From positions 372,001 through 436,000 of the forward strand of contig BSBN01001483.1 in the NCBI GenBank assembly GCA_027924645.1: DNA of 64,000 nt, written 5' to 3'. Every line of letters begins with the position of its first letter. Within the stretch, counting starts at the first letter, position 1. This DNA comes from Cunninghamia lanceolata. Its lineage: Eukaryota; Streptophyta; Pinopsida; Cupressales; Cupressaceae. The notes under the pieces were generated by a model that saw nothing but the letters and a program-made list of their open reading frames with translations, was not told the origin of the DNA and made no database searches. This document shows, piece by piece, positions 19,342-32,537 of the stretch. The position numbers and the translations under genes are program-made.

Positions 19342-21425
19342 ATGTCTTACAAGAAGGAAGCACCACATTTTGATGGAACAAATTATGTTCTGGAAGGCTC
19401 AGATGAAAAGCCATCTTCTTTCTCTTGGTTACAAAGTATGGAAAGCAATAGAAACAGAATACACCATACCTCAAAATGGTCCGATGACTAAAGATGAAAT
19501 CAAAGAATATGAGATAGATATCAAGGTAAAGGATTCTTTGCTAAGCTCATTAACCGACTCAATATTGATGAAAGTTGTGGATCTTGAAACTGCAAATAAG
19601 GTGTGGCAAAAGTTGAAAAATCTGTATGAAGGCGATGATTCTATGAAGGAAGCCAAGTTACAAAGTTTGAAAGTGAAGTATGAAAGCTTGAAGATGAATG
19701 ATGATGAAAACATATCAGCCTTTATGCAAAGAGTTGATGAACTTGTTATAGGGATAAAAGCGATAGGCAAAACTCTTGAAGAAAAGGAAGTTGTTATGAA
19801 AATTCTCAGATCTCTACCCAGTCCTACTATCACAAGGTATCTGCAATTGAAGAATTCATGCAAGTAAAAATGGTTAATAGGGATCAGCTACTTGGTAATC
19901 TTACTGCTTTTGAAATGAGGGAGTTTGATAATGCTCTCCTAAAAGTTGAGATGGCCTTCAAAGCCAGTACTCCTAGAAATACTTCCAGATTAGAAAAGTA
20001 CAAGGTAGAATCTGATAATGAGTTAGATGAAGTTGAAGCCAACTTTGTGGACAGACTGCAAAGAGGATCCTGTAAGTATAAAGGAAAATTACCTTTCAAA
20101 TGTTTTTCTTGTGGTAAAGTAGGTCATTTTGCTTCCAGATGTCTTGAAAGAATTGAAATAAATAGAAGAAGATATGAGAATAGGCCTAGGACCCAAAATA
20201 AGTGTTATTATGTTGAAGATTTTGATGATGATGGAGTATCAGATAATGGTGAACCAGATAATGCTAGTTCCTCTGTAAATGAATGCTTATTCATTACTAT
20301 TAATGAAGATCCTGTGTCTACTAATTCTTCTAGCTGTGTGAAGGAAGAAAAACTCGTGGAAAGTGATTTGGCTGCTCTGGTCATTAAGGATAAGGATGAA
20401 TGGGTTATTGATAGTGGCTGCTCTCACCACATGACTGGTGACAAAAGTAATTTTGTGAATTTGGAAAGATATGATGGTGGATTGGTTAGGTTTGGAGATG
20501 ATACAACTGGTAGGATTTGTGGAAAAGGATCTATTTCTTTTGATGGCAAGCATAATACTGAAGATGTCTTGTATGTGAAAGGATTAAAGTACAATCTTTT
20601 GAGTGTGGTTCAGATGTGTGAAAAGGGTTATGATCTAAGCTTCAAGGACAATGGATGCAAGATCAGGGAAAGCTTCGGAATAGTCATTGCAACTGGTAAG
20701 AAGACCAAAGGTAATATCTATCACTTGAAAGGATTTGATAACTATTTCTTGTTGACTCAGACTAATGAGAGTTGGTTATGGCATAGAAGGTTGTGTCACA
20801 TAAATTTTGACAATATTATGTAGATAAGTACTACATAGGTTGTTAGAGTTTTGCCTAAGCATGTGAAGCCTGCTAATCCTATTTGTAAGGAGTGTCAATT
20901 TGGGAAACAAACAAGAACAAGTTTCAAAAGCAAGGACCAATCAGTCAGAGGACTACTTGAGCTAGTGCATACAAATTTGTGTGGACCTACTAGAGTAGGA
21001 AGTTTGCAAGGAAATAGGTATTTCATGTTGCTTATTGATGATTATTCTATAATGACTTGGGTCACTTTTTTGAGAGAAAAATCTGAAGCTCTAGACAAGT
21101 TCAAGGCATTTAAGGCAATGGCTGAGAATGAGATGGATTTGAAAATCAAATGCTTGAGGTCTGAGAGAGGAGGAGAGTTTACATCAAATGAATTTAAATT
21201 CTTTTGTGAAGAACATGGAATAAAGAGACAACTATCTGCACCTAGAACTCCACAGCAAAATGGAATTGTTGAAAGGAAAAACATAACAATTCAAGAAGCT
21301 ACTAGAACCATGATGAAGGAAGCTAATCTTCTGGAAGCATATTGGAGAGAGGCAATTCACACTGCTGTATACATTCTAAATAGAATCCAAGTAAAAGGTA
21401 ATAGTTCTAAGGCTCCTTATGAGTT
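19342..21425 (+). pseudogene. Element C gag, protease and first part of integrase
   Basis: ATG 19342 starts a Ty1/copia gag that shifts frame near 19390 and again near 19860. The frame then reads on to the insertion of element B, with stops at 20821 and nearby. Visible parts: a gag core (19390-19860); a CCHC zinc knuckle, CFSCGKVGHFASRC (about 20100-20141); the protease motif DSGCSHH (about 20409-20430); and the integrase HHCC domain (WLWHRRLCH ... CKECQFGKQ). In the integrase core the first acidic residue reads Asn (HTNLCGP, usually HTDLCGP) and the second reads Glu (RSERGGEF, usually RSDRGGEF). The Glu of NGIVERKN is present. The protein is therefore inactive even apart from the insertion. 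Confidence 0.88.
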
Positions 21426-21735
21426 TGAAAGGAACCTCCTGCAACAATATAATGAAAAATGCACAAAATAACAGAAATAGTAGAAACACAAAAGGAATTT
21501 ATTGATCACAGGCCACTTCGAGGGGGCAACCTCCTTTGAGCAAGCTCAATACAATAAATTCATGGATGCCTTCATTGGCCTCAACACGTACTTATATACT
21601 AATTCTAATCTAAACAACTATTACTCCCCATGAATGTGGGATAATACAATATACTCATGAGATTTACAAAGCATATGCGTCCAATAGAAATATACTAACA
21701 AAGTAAAGAGAAGGGTTAAACACAGGTTCCTAACA
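21426..21735 (-). repeat. 3' LTR of element B
   Basis: 310 bp. On the plus strand it begins TGAAAGGAACC and ends GGTTCCTAACA, so AGGAACC/GGTTCCT form an inverted repeat. It aligns with 46923-47235. A minus-strand TATATAAG is at 21591-21598. Confidence 0.92.
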
Positions 21736-21749
21736 TCACCTCCCTCCTA
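21736..21749 (-). promoter_or_regulatory. Polypurine tract of element B
   Basis: On the minus strand AGGAGGGAGGTGA lies directly before the 3' LTR start. Confidence 0.75.
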
Positions 21750-23645
21750 GAAAATATTTGTCCTCAAAGCTTAAGATGTGGAAATTGTTGCTAAATCTGA
21801 AGGAGTGGTTCCCATGTAGCATCCTCTGGTTGCATTTTGTGCCACTGAATTAATACCTCTGTGATGGATCAAGAGTGAAGTTGACAAGTGCACCTGTCGA
21901 GGATTTCTTCTGGTTCCAAAATGATGGATCCTTCATTATCTATTTTTGGTAAAATAGTTTGTGCTCTGATGTTGGTGCCAAGAACTTTTTTTAGACAAGA
22001 GTAATGAAATATTGAATGAATGCGGGAAGGAGGAAGCTCCAATTTATAAGCAACTGACCCAATCTTTTGAAGAACCTTATATGGCCCATAGAACTTTAAA
22101 GCTAGCTTATGACACCCTTTGAGTTTTAGGGAGGATTGCTTGTATAGCTATAGACAAAGAAAAACCATATCACCTACTTGAAAAGTGTGCTCAGAACGGT
22201 GTTGATCAACTTGTTTCATTCGATTTCTTGCCATGTGAAGATTGTCCTGCAAAATGCGAAGAATATGATCTTGGGTTCAGAGAACTGTGTCAACTGCCTA
22301 AACTAGTGAACTGCTGGGGGTGTATGGAAGGAGCACTAGCAGTGCCTGACCATGGACTACTTCATATGGAGTCATTTTAGATGTAGTGTGGTAGGAGGTA
22401 TTGTACCACCATTCAGCAAGAGGGAGCCACTTTGCCCACTGATGCTATTATTTTGAGGTGAAGCAACGAAGATAAGTTTCCAAACATTTGTTCATAATTT
22501 AAGTCTGACCATCTATTTGTGGGTGATACTCTGAACTCATCTTTAGTTTGGTGCCAGTGTGGTGAAATAGTTATGTCCAAATATGACTGGTGAAAGTTGC
22601 ATCACGATTTGAGACAATGGAAGAAGGGATTCCATGAAGACGGAAGATCTAGCCCATGAAAATTTGTGCAATTGAGGAGGTGGTATAGGGATGGCTGAGG
22701 GCACAAAAATGGCTATATTTGGAGAGGTTATCAACCACAACCAAGATCACTATCTTCCCTCCAGATTTAGGTAGCCCCTCAATGAAATCCATAGAAATAT
22801 CTGTCCAAATCCATGTGGGGATGGGCAAGGGTTCGAGCAATCCAGGAAGGAGTGTCATTTCACCCTTGTTGCACTGGTAGGTATCACATTTAGTCACCAT
22901 CTATTGAATTGCCCTTTTCATTCCCTTTCAAAAGAAGTTACACCATGCCTGCTCATAAGTTTTGAGGAACCTAGAGTGCCCTGCTGATGGAGAAGCATGG
23001 AGTTCATAGAAGACAACCTGTTGAAGATCTGTGCTCTAGGGAAGCACCAGACGACCCTTGTATCTCAGAGAAGCACCATCCCAAGAGTAATGCGGTATAG
23101 TAGAAGGGTTATTGGCTAACTGTTGGATGATTTGAGATAATGAAGAGTCATTGACATAGCCCTATTGGATAGATTCCAACCAATTTGGAATAGGCATAGA
23201 AATAGCTAAAAGAGAAGCTTGGTCATCAAATGTGCAAGAAAGAGCATCCACCACAATATTGTCCTTACCCTTCTTGTAAGTGATCTCATAGTCATAACCC
23301 ATGAGTTTGCTAACCCATTTCTATTATGCTGGGGAGGAGACCTATTGTTCCAAGAAATATTTCAGACTCTGGTGATCAGTCTTGATGTAGAAATGATTCC
23401 CTAATAGGTATGGCCGCCACTTTTGTACTGCATGCAAAATAGCCATCATTTCCTTCTCATATGTAGAGAGTACTAAATTCTTACTTGAAAGGGCTTTGTT
23501 GGTGAATGTAATGGGATGTTCATCTTGAAGGAGAACAACACCAAGTCCATTGTCGCAAGCATCACTCTCAATAGTGAAGGTCTTGGAAAATTTTGACATA
23601 GCTAGAACAGGTGTAGTACACTTGTTTCAGTTTTTCAAATGCACA
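21750..23645 (-). pseudogene. Element B RNase H, integrase and chromodomain
   Basis: Degenerate minus-strand coding sequence with many stops. The best open pieces are 23599-23342 (RNase H, with ESDACDNGLG and KTDHQSLKYF carrying the acidic positions) and 22900-22649 (integrase, CDTYQCNK zinc ligands and the core DISMDFIEGLPKS). About 21,760-21,910 resembles a chromodomain (LIQWHKMQPEDATWEP) followed by the chromovirus GGDV ending. Chromodomains guide integration to particular chromatin. The gene begins at the RNase H junction because solo LTR F separates it from RT. Confidence 0.8.
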
Positions 23646-23650
23646 CTCAG

Positions 23651-25280
23651 TGATGTAGAGCCAACGGAAACCCTAACATACATTTCCCATTGTATGTCTA
23701 TGCTTCACCTAACATACATTCTCTGATGTATATTCTTGTACCTCTCGCCTATCAGCAAGACAAAAGCTTTCAGTCTACTTAGAAATCCTTCCACTGATCA
23801 TTCACTTCTCTATCATTGACCTAAATGTATCTACCACTCTACCCTCATGCTGAACACTTATCCATACATCACATGAACTGTGAACATCGGTATCCTATAC
23901 CATCACTGCCGGTCACACTTTGTATCCAATTCAATGTATCTGTGGAATGCATATTCCAATATACATTTGAAACATACAACCGAATGTGCATTCGGGACAT
24001 GCATTCACAACATGCATTCAACCAACACTTTTACCCAATGTATGTTCTCAACATACAACCAGAACATGCTTCGCCAAATATACATTTGACCGTTGACCCC
24101 CTTTGTATATAAACCCGATGTACATTCACAACATACAATTCAGATATGCATTTGATGGGTTTGCCCAAACCGTTGACTTCCTTGTATGCTGATTGGAAAC
24201 TTCAATTTTCTCTCTCCTTTGTATGTCGATACACTTGCACATTCACACTGTATGTTCACTACATACAATCCCAATAACCCTTTATAGGATACTCATGAAT
24301 TACAACTACGAAAATGAATCCAACATATATTAGCGATATACGCACAGAATGTATATTCGCAATGTATGTTTACAATGTTGACATACAACACCTTAATGCT
24401 TCCCAATATGCTTTGTGACATACACACTCAATAGACTACTGCAATATACACACAGAATGTATATCTGACATGCATTTGCGATATACACACAAAATGCATG
24501 CTCAGTGAAACAACTCAAATCTTCACCGATTTGAACTTCTGCAAATCCTGTAACTTCACAGATCCATTTCCTCAACAATCACACAGATCTTGGACTTCAC
24601 CAACCTGGCACATGAGGATGCTAGGATCTTTCAATGCATTTTGTACTCAATCCTGCAAGCATGAAATGGACAAACAGAAAACACAATATGAAAGCACAAA
24701 TCGATAAATATAGCCATTCCACCGATTTCAAAGAAGTCTAACCAGTGGAATGGATTAACGATCCATCTTGATCCCAAAACAACAAATCGATTTATATAAA
24801 GGAAAACCTAATGAGATCGAATAACAGAAAGTTGCACAACACAAACCAGGACCTTGTTATTTATGCTTTTAGAAATGTATATAGATGCTCTGTTCTCATA
24901 ATTGCACAATGCAACTTCACAACTGATTACTCTACTATCTATCATGACCACAATCGATCTGATCTTGGGTATTTATCTACTCACCATGCGTAGTACTGAA
25001 TTGACTCCAAGAGGCTGGGAGACAAATCCAAGCTACTGGGAGATCACAACCGACTAACTACCTAACAACCTTCCTAACTGTCTAACAACCTTTTGCTTAC
25101 AGATCGACAAGTGTCCTAGGGACTTACAACAGAAACCTAGATACAACTAACTTAACATGCGTTGGTCAAATAGACCTTATTACATTAAATGGTCTTATAG
25201 GACCTTATTGGAAACATCAAAATAAACTAGAACAATTAATGCCTTATGGAGGCCACTATGGATTGGGTGCTCTTGCACCA
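23651..25280 (+). mobile_element. Solo LTR F inserted between RT and RNase H of element B
   Basis: Begins TGATGTAGAG and ends TCTTGCACCA (imperfect inverted ends), 1,630 bp, flanked by CTCAG at 23646-23650 and 25281-25285. Element B's coding sense resumes on either side. No internal coding region is present, so it is read as a solo LTR left by LTR-LTR recombination. A plus-strand TATATAAA at 24793 suggests plus orientation. The first half is full of ACATACA/TGTATGT words. Its family is not recognised. Confidence 0.75.
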
Positions 25281-25285
25281 CTCAG

Positions 25286-26681
25286 CAGCATGTGTCCATG
25301 TAAAAACATCCTTTTTCAATAGAGTTGTTAATGGAGCTGCAATCTTCCCATAATCCTTGACAAACTTGCAGTAGTAGCCAGTCAGTCCCAAAAAACCATG
25401 GAGGCTCTTGAGTGTCTGAGGATGCGGCCAATTTTTCATGGCATCTATTTTGGCAAGATCCACTCAAAACCCTTGGGCTGAAATAATATGCCCGAGATGC
25501 TCCACTTCCTCCTGCCCAAAAACACATTTAGACTATTTTACAAAGAGATGATGATCAGAGAGAAGTTGCAGTACAAGATCCAGATGTTGGATATGCTTAG
25601 CCCATGTTTTACTATAGATGAGGATATCATCAAAGAATACCAGAATGAATTTCCACAAGTAGGGCCAAAATATTTTATTCATCAATGCCTGGAATGTGGA
25701 AGGAGCATTAGTGAGGTCAAAGGGCATGACCAAAAACTCATAGTGGCCATCATGCATGCGGAAATCCATTTTAGAGATATCATCCTCATGAACCCAAATT
25801 TGGTGATACCTAGAACAAAGATCCAACTTGGAGAAAAAATGAGCGCCATGAAGCTCATCAACAACAGGAATTAGAAACTTATCCTTGATTGTGATGTGAT
25901 TAAGTGCTTGGAAGTCAATGCAGAGGTGCCATGACCCATCTTTTTTCTAGACAAGAAGAACCGGTGAAGAAAAGGAACTAGTACTAGGGCGAATAATACC
26001 TTGCTTCAGTAAGTCCCAAACAAGCATCTCAATCTCTATCTTTTGGTGAAATGGGTAGCGGTAGGGCCTAATGTTGGGAGGAACACTTCCAGGAAGGAGC
26101 TGAATACAATGGTCCTCTAGTTGTGAAGGTGGGAATCCCATTGGTTCAACAAAGACACATGCATATCTATCCAAAATTTGCTGTAGATCTGAAGGAGTAG
26201 TGGAGACTGTTGATGGTTGCATTTGAATGGAATGGAGCTGAGAGATGACACCATGTGAATTCTTCTTAAGCAACTTTTCCATGTGATGTGAACTGATGAT
26301 GCTCAGAGACCTTGGTTGTAAGCCCTTCAATGTGTGCTTTTTCCCATTGTCTAAAAATTGCATCCAAAGATCAGTAAAATCCCATAAGATGGGTCCAAGT
26401 GTGCATAACCATTGAGCACCCAGAACCACATCACATCCGCCTAAGGGCAAGGCAAACATGTTAGAGCACAGGTTATAATCTCTAATAGAGATACACACAT
26501 TATGACACTTCCCTTTGCAAGGTAATGTGCCCCCATTAGCAATCATGACTTCAAAGTTGGAGCAAGGATGGACAAAATAATCAGCCTGTTTGGCGATCCG
26601 AGGGTCAATGAAGATATGAGTGCTACCAGAATCAATGAGTATTGTAAGAGGGAAATTCTTGAAGTAACCATTGACTTGCAT
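25286..26681 (-). pseudogene. Element B aspartic protease and reverse transcriptase
   Basis: Minus-strand frame with a few in-frame stops and no frameshift. Protease begins near 26681 with the intact motif IDSGSTHIFID. RT follows, with SRYHQI (usually SGYHQI), the FFDD catalytic motif (plus coordinates 25626-25637) and [16 protein letters not shown] near the end. It stops at the CTCAG target site of solo LTR F. Family traits are those of chromoviral Ty3/gypsy pol. Confidence 0.85.
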
Positions 26682-26743
26682 GGTTTGTGGGGTGGTGAAT
26701 CCTACTAAAGTATGGAGAGAGATCTCTGGGTGGTCTTCTTGAG

Positions 26744-26945
26744 AAGGAGGGTCAACATACAGCTACTGAATGTCAACCTGATCATCAACTGTATCCTAAG
26801 CATCTTCATAAACTTCAGTTGCAGGTGGAGAATCCACATCCAAGAAGGAGGGTCAACAGGCAGCTACTGAATGTCAACCTGATCATCTACTGTATCCTGA
26901 GCATCTTCATAAACTTTAGTTGCAGGCGGAGAATCCACATCCAAG
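26744..26945. repeat. 101-bp tandem duplication in the gag-protease linker of element B
   Basis: Units 26744-26844 and 26845-26945 are nearly identical (for example CATACAGC versus CAGGCAGC). Each is 101 bp, which is not a multiple of three, so one extra unit shifts the reading frame between the zinc knuckle and the protease. Confidence 0.88.
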
Positions 26946-28433
26946 AGATAGAGCTTTTGCTCTATTGGGACAGGAAAATTTTAAAATTTTCCTATACTCC
27001 TATCCACCCCATGTCCAACCAAATTAGAAAATCATATGCCCAAAATCATAATAGCAGCTGATAAATTCCATAAACATAACATGATTTTTACCACAAATAT
27101 TTGTCTCACCTCTCAAACCATAGTATAAAAAGGGGCCTCAGTCCTTTGATTTTGGCAAGACCTCAATTTTTTTATACTGATTCATGTTCCATTTTAGGTG
27201 AGCTAGATGTGTATTGGCATGAGGATAATAGTCAAAGTGAAAGTTTTAGAAACCTTTGATGAAAGAAGTAACACAGATGACCCCTTGCTCGAAGGAGAGT
27301 CCCCAATCATGCCAAATTAATCAAATGTGAGGGTTATCAGGATGAGAAAATATTATCAGAGGATACTCCAGACACTCCCCCAATAGTATAGATCACACCG
27401 ACGAGAGAATTCAGTAAGACTCTTGTTGAACAACCCATGGAACAGGTGGAACTAGTGACTCATCAGGAAGAAATGGGAAAGAGATTAAAGTGTCTCTGAC
27501 CTTATGATGTCTCAGTGACCATAAGGTATTTTCAGCCTAAGTCACACTGATGTATATGGAAGATATGACTCATCAGCAAAAGGTAACAGATTGGAGTAGA
27601 GTTTACAAGTCTTGCTGAATCTATAGTCACAACGACGAAGTATTTTGGTGACATGTGATGATGATCATTCCGATGAAGGATAGAAAGAAAGGTATTAGGG
27701 AAACAACCATGATTAGATAATTTGAATGAAGTCAACCTGATATTATATGTTATTCTGATGAAGATAGTGACCACACTCATTGATAAGACTCTTTCTGATA
27801 GGTTATAAAGAAAAGCGATATCGGTATTAATTTCTTGAGTCTTACCGATTTCACTAACTTGCCCTATAAATAATAGCCGATAAACATTTTGACAAGACTC
27901 ATACTGATATTTATATTGGAGATATTTGAAATATCAAAGTACAATGCTGATCTCACAATGACAATGTAAGTCAGGCCGACAACAGCTCCTATGCTCATTT
28001 CTATATCGGATAAACCCTAAAATGTCTTGTTGATACAGACATATATATGTTTTCATAAAGGGTGATATTGAGGAGACAAAATGAAGGGTCACAATGATTG
28101 AGTCATCCACAAATGTTCGTGCCATAAGAAGCTATTAAATCACCCCAACATTACAAAAGTCCCACTGATGAAGGACGTTATGACGATGTGACATCTCATA
28201 GCGATTATGAAAATCAATTCATTGAAAGTATTAATTACAAGCTAAGAAGAAATCCACTAAAGAGTCATTCAAAATTATTACAATTGAGTTCAAGAGAATT
28301 GTCTGAGAGAAGCACATAAGCAAGAGCTTGGAGAAGAGAACAAAGGAGTTCAATCATCATCTTAGATAACAAGTACATACATAAGAACCTCTGTGTGGTG
28401 GATTACAATTTGAATTTGCTATTTAGAATTATA

Positions 28434-31369
28434 ATGGAGACTCTAGTAAAGGGCAAGTGTAGAAAACAACAAGGTGAAACTAGTAAGCCTAAGAAAGAGA
28501 AAATTGACAAAAGCCCTGATGAAAAAATGAAAGAAAGAAAACTAAATCAAGATTTGATAGACCAATTGCCTAGGTCTACCCCTAAAGCTCGTAGGTCTGC
28601 ACAACTCAAGGTAGAGGTAGAGAAATTAGAAGACAAATGCAAATACCTAGGAAATGTATGGACACCAATCAGAGGCTATGAGTTGTTCAAATTCCATTAT
28701 GATAGAAGATTTAGGAATGTCCTAGTGTCTAATCCATGGCATTTGAATTTGGCCAAATTGGTTGTCCCTGATGTGTTTGTGAATATGGAACTCTTGAAAC
28801 TTTTGGCTAAATATTACAATCCCAGCCCGAAAGCCATATGCAATCCACAAGGAGAGCCTGTTATACACTTGACCAAAAATGCCATTTGTGAAGTATTTGG
28901 TTTGGATGATTTGTGTACACTTCCCATAGTGTATGAAGATTTGGACAAACAATATTGGAGGATGGACACCACATACAATGGATGGAGATTGCTTCTCCAT
29001 AGGCCTAGGGCGGAGGGAAAAAATAGTGCCTTTTGATGATAATGATGGACCTCCATTCCATGTGTCATTGTTTGAACCGTATATGCAATACACATATTAT
29101 TCCATTGGCCAAGTCCTAGGGTCAGAGGTTCCTGATTTTATGACAATTCCATTAATGGTGATAGCCACAGATATCTAGTGTCATAATGCTAGGTAGTTTG
29201 ACTATGCTGCTTATGTTTTCAGAAAGATTGATTCTAGTTTAATTGCAATTAATAACAATGCCCCAACAATCTCTTTTAAGCATTATTCACTCCTCATGCA
29301 TATGGTATTATACTATGGCTAGGATATTGGAATATGGCCAAGTGAACTTAGAATTGCTCAACTAGACAAAAGGGGACAAAAGTCGCCTGTGCAAATGTGG
29401 ACAAGGATATGGGACAATAGGTTTTCCCACTCCAGTTACATTCATTTTGAAGAGTATTTTGTAAAAGTGTTGTATAGATACTTTAACCATCCTTGCGAAT
29501 ATTCACTATTAGATGAAATAAAAGGGTTTCTTAGACCAAAAGATTTTGGTGGTCCCCCAATTGTCACCAACAACTAGGGTGATTGGTATTGCTTTGAGGA
29601 TTCAACCATGGTCAGGATTTATGGTTTTGAAGATACCCCATTCATATTGCCCAAGACAGTTCTTGATAGGATTTCCTACTTAGAGATAGTCAGGCAAATG
29701 AACTGCTCTAATATCATGAACTTGAGTGCCTATGACAAACAATCCTTCATGCCCAGTACTCTATGCTTCAGAGATTTTACTGTGGTGTCTAAAGAGGGTT
29801 ATGGTCTCATAAGGGAAAAATTAATGCATTACAACATGAGGAGCGGAGAGGCAACAAAAGGATTTGATCCTGAGGGTTTCATTGATTTTGCTAGGAGAAA
29901 ACAGAATCTTAGTGGATATACACATATTCTATATTCCACATGATGATATTATTAGGAACATGGAAGAAGCTGAGGTTGAATTGATAATTGAAAAGTATAA
30001 TAGAAAACTAGATGACAAGAGGAAACAACTTGCAGAAATAGAGTTGTTGTCTTTTGGTGATGAAGAATCTACAGGAAAAGAGGAGGTACATGAACAGACA
30101 ACTAGAATCTCTAAATGAAAAATGGAATGTTATCAGTCTCCTAATAGAGAGTAGGATGAAGAGGGGCCTGGTGATGAGGATCCTAGATAGTTAGCATATG
30201 ATTCTTTTATTGCAGATGATCAATTTATTCATTCTCAGGAATTTAAGTCATTTTTGTATAAATGCAAGGGAAAAGAACTCAGGGAATCGGTTGAAGATGT
30301 CGCAGGTAATAATGAAAAACAATTGATGAATATGTTAAAAACAACAGTAGACAATGAATTGAGGGATATGACTCCTAACAGAGGTAGACAATTGCTTAGA
30401 GAAGTAGGTGTCATGATATTTCCTAGACTTGACATAAATTCTGCTTTGGTGTTTAATAGTTTCCTACACAATACTGATGACAAATACAATCTCACTCCTG
30501 AGGGTGTAATAGAGGTATACATGGGTACCAAGTATAACAATGATGAAAACTCACTCATGATATGGGCCTTGTACCCTCCTCATAAGAAGAAATCCATTAT
30601 AGATATTGAAAAAACTTTTGGGCATGTTATAACTTTGAAAGCAGAAGAAACCGATCCTTTGATTAATGCAGATATTGGTATAAATGTTGCAAAATTAAAT
30701 AAAGCACAGGGTCAAATGTTGATCAAGGAATGAGATGCATATAAGATGAGTTGTGAAATATTGACAAAAGAAAATGATTTCCTAAAAGATACTGTCAAGA
30801 ATGCCTTCAGAGGATCAGTTAAAAGATTGACCCAAGGAGAGAGTTCACAAAGTGCCTAGTCACCATCTGTTGATCAAATAGCCCAAGTTTAAATTGACAC
30901 ACTTGAAGCAGTACTACAGAATAGACATATCAATATGATGCATTGGATGAACAAATTTTGGGATGTCTATTCTAAAGACCATAAGGTAATCCAAGAACAT
31001 GAAAGGTTAAACAACAGGTTTCAAGAAAAACTCCACGAGATACAAGGTAGGGATGCTCCTGACACAATAGGTACCTCCAGTGCCAAAGACTTGATCAAAC
31101 AACATCAAAAATATCATGACCAACTTAAAAATGATGCCAGGGAATCTGTTGAGACTTCAAAGGTAGGTATACCCATGTTGTTTAGAAATGACAAGGAGCT
31201 GAAGAGCAAAGACAAATGGAATAAAGAATGCCAGGTAATATTACATGAAGCTTTGGAAGCTCTCAAGGATAAGGACTCAGCATCTGGGGAGGCCTATAAG
31301 CATCTGGAGAAGATAGTGACAATGGATGTAATCAATAGAAATGCTATTGAATTTACTAATACACATTGA
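28434..31369 (+). pseudogene. LTR-borne accessory reading frame of element II, 5' LTR copy
   Basis: Begins at ATG 28434 (METLVKGK). Compared with the 3' LTR copy it has two single-base insertions that shift the frame, an extra A in a run near 29,022 and another near 29,930, and it ends early at TGA 31367. It shares at least seven nonsense codons with the 3' copy (for example TAG 29176, 29320 and 29575, TGA 30116, TAG 30152 and 30188, TGA 30731). Parts: a basic N-terminus, a globular region with YNPS, FGLDDL and RIYGFED motifs, an acidic region, and a coiled-coil C-terminal half. Homologous to the 9109-13470 frame of element I, most clearly in the GDWY...RIYGFED...LEIVRQ segment. Confidence 0.75.
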
Positions 31370-31512
31370 AGCCAAGAGTACTTGGATCATGTTGCTCAGA
31401 GATACCTGTGGCTTAGTAGGGCTTATGGTCATTATCTTTGTTTGTTGTTATGTTAATCATTTTAATTCTCAAAAAGACATTTTGAAGAGTTATGTCTCTT
31501 CATAAATATTTC

Positions 31513-31520
31513 TATATAAA
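31513..31520 (+). promoter_or_regulatory. TATA box in 5' LTR of element II
   Basis: TATATAAA, conserved in the 3' LTR at 44127-44134, about 1.0 kb before the LTR end and downstream of the accessory frame. If it drives the genomic RNA, the accessory frame sits in U3. Confidence 0.5.
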
Positions 31521-32537
31521 TTGGACATATGATGATCAATCATCATCAGCAGTAGGGAGATAATAGAAGAAGTTTATAATATTTTAAAAGGACCATGTTG
31601 CAAGTATTAAATTAAAGAAGTTAATATAAAATCTCTGATTCTATGGTTTTATATTGGCATCAACTGTTTGTTGAAATTATTCAGTTATTTGGTTGTCTCC
31701 AGTTCAGTATTTCCTTGTTATTCAAATTGATATATCAAGTATATATTTAATTTGTCAATGCATGTTTGCTATATTTGTGTGATTTGATTAATTGGTTTCC
31801 TTAAAAGGAATTAGAATCCTTCTGATTAGTCACAATAATCTAGAAGTGTTGATTTGGATCACTAAGAAGAACCATATGATTAGGATTGTCATTCTGTCTC
31901 TAAATTGATATTATCTATTGTTGTTGTATAATTCATTCAATTGGTTCATTCAAGAAAGGATTAAAATCCTTCTGGTGAATAACAAGAAACTTGATAGTGT
32001 CAGTTGTATATTATGAAGAGTTCGTCAATCATTTCCCTGCACGTTTATACTAGTTAAAAACTACAGTATATTGCCAAACAGTTAGAGTTATTACCCAATA
32101 TAGGCCACTGGTCTTAGGTTTTCATGTGACTCTGTTTACCCAACAAGGCACTGGTCTTATCTTGATTCATCATTTAGTTTTATCCAAAACCCATCCATTA
32201 GTTGAGCATAGTTATATAAATACCTTGATTTTTCTTATATAATTTATACCAGTCATTTCTCAGATATTAGAAATAGAATTAATTAGTAAGCTTTCATCTA
32301 TTCCACACCATTTGCCATTGTGGGTAGATCCATTAACTTAGTCAAAGCACTTACATTCATCAAATCTGCTTCATCTTTCAAGGTCCACTCACTTAGGTAT
32401 AGCAGTGCCTAAAGTGCAGGGAGTCATCAACCTTATAAGTTAACTCCATCAAGTTAGTTCAAAAACATTGCCAATCTGATCATAGAGTCCAGCATCCTCT
32501 TAGGACTTGCAACCTACAATTTTGAGACCTAACAAAT

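Larger units (their letters stand above)
26963..32534 (+). repeat. 5' LTR of element II (5.57 kb, contains a reading frame)
   Basis: Starts TATTGGGACAGG and ends GACCTAACA. It aligns end to end with 39571-45149. In the first 100 bases of the embedded reading frame I count 7 mismatches between the copies, indicating an old insertion. U3 includes about 1.45 kb of AT-rich sequence before the reading frame. TATA box at 31513. From 31,370 to the end no gene is seen. Confidence 0.93.

Noticed and set aside
26963..32534. The two 5.6-kb repeats as a segmental duplication of host genes
   Set aside because: The primer site directly after the first copy, gag-pol between the copies and a 5-bp target duplication outside them make them LTRs.
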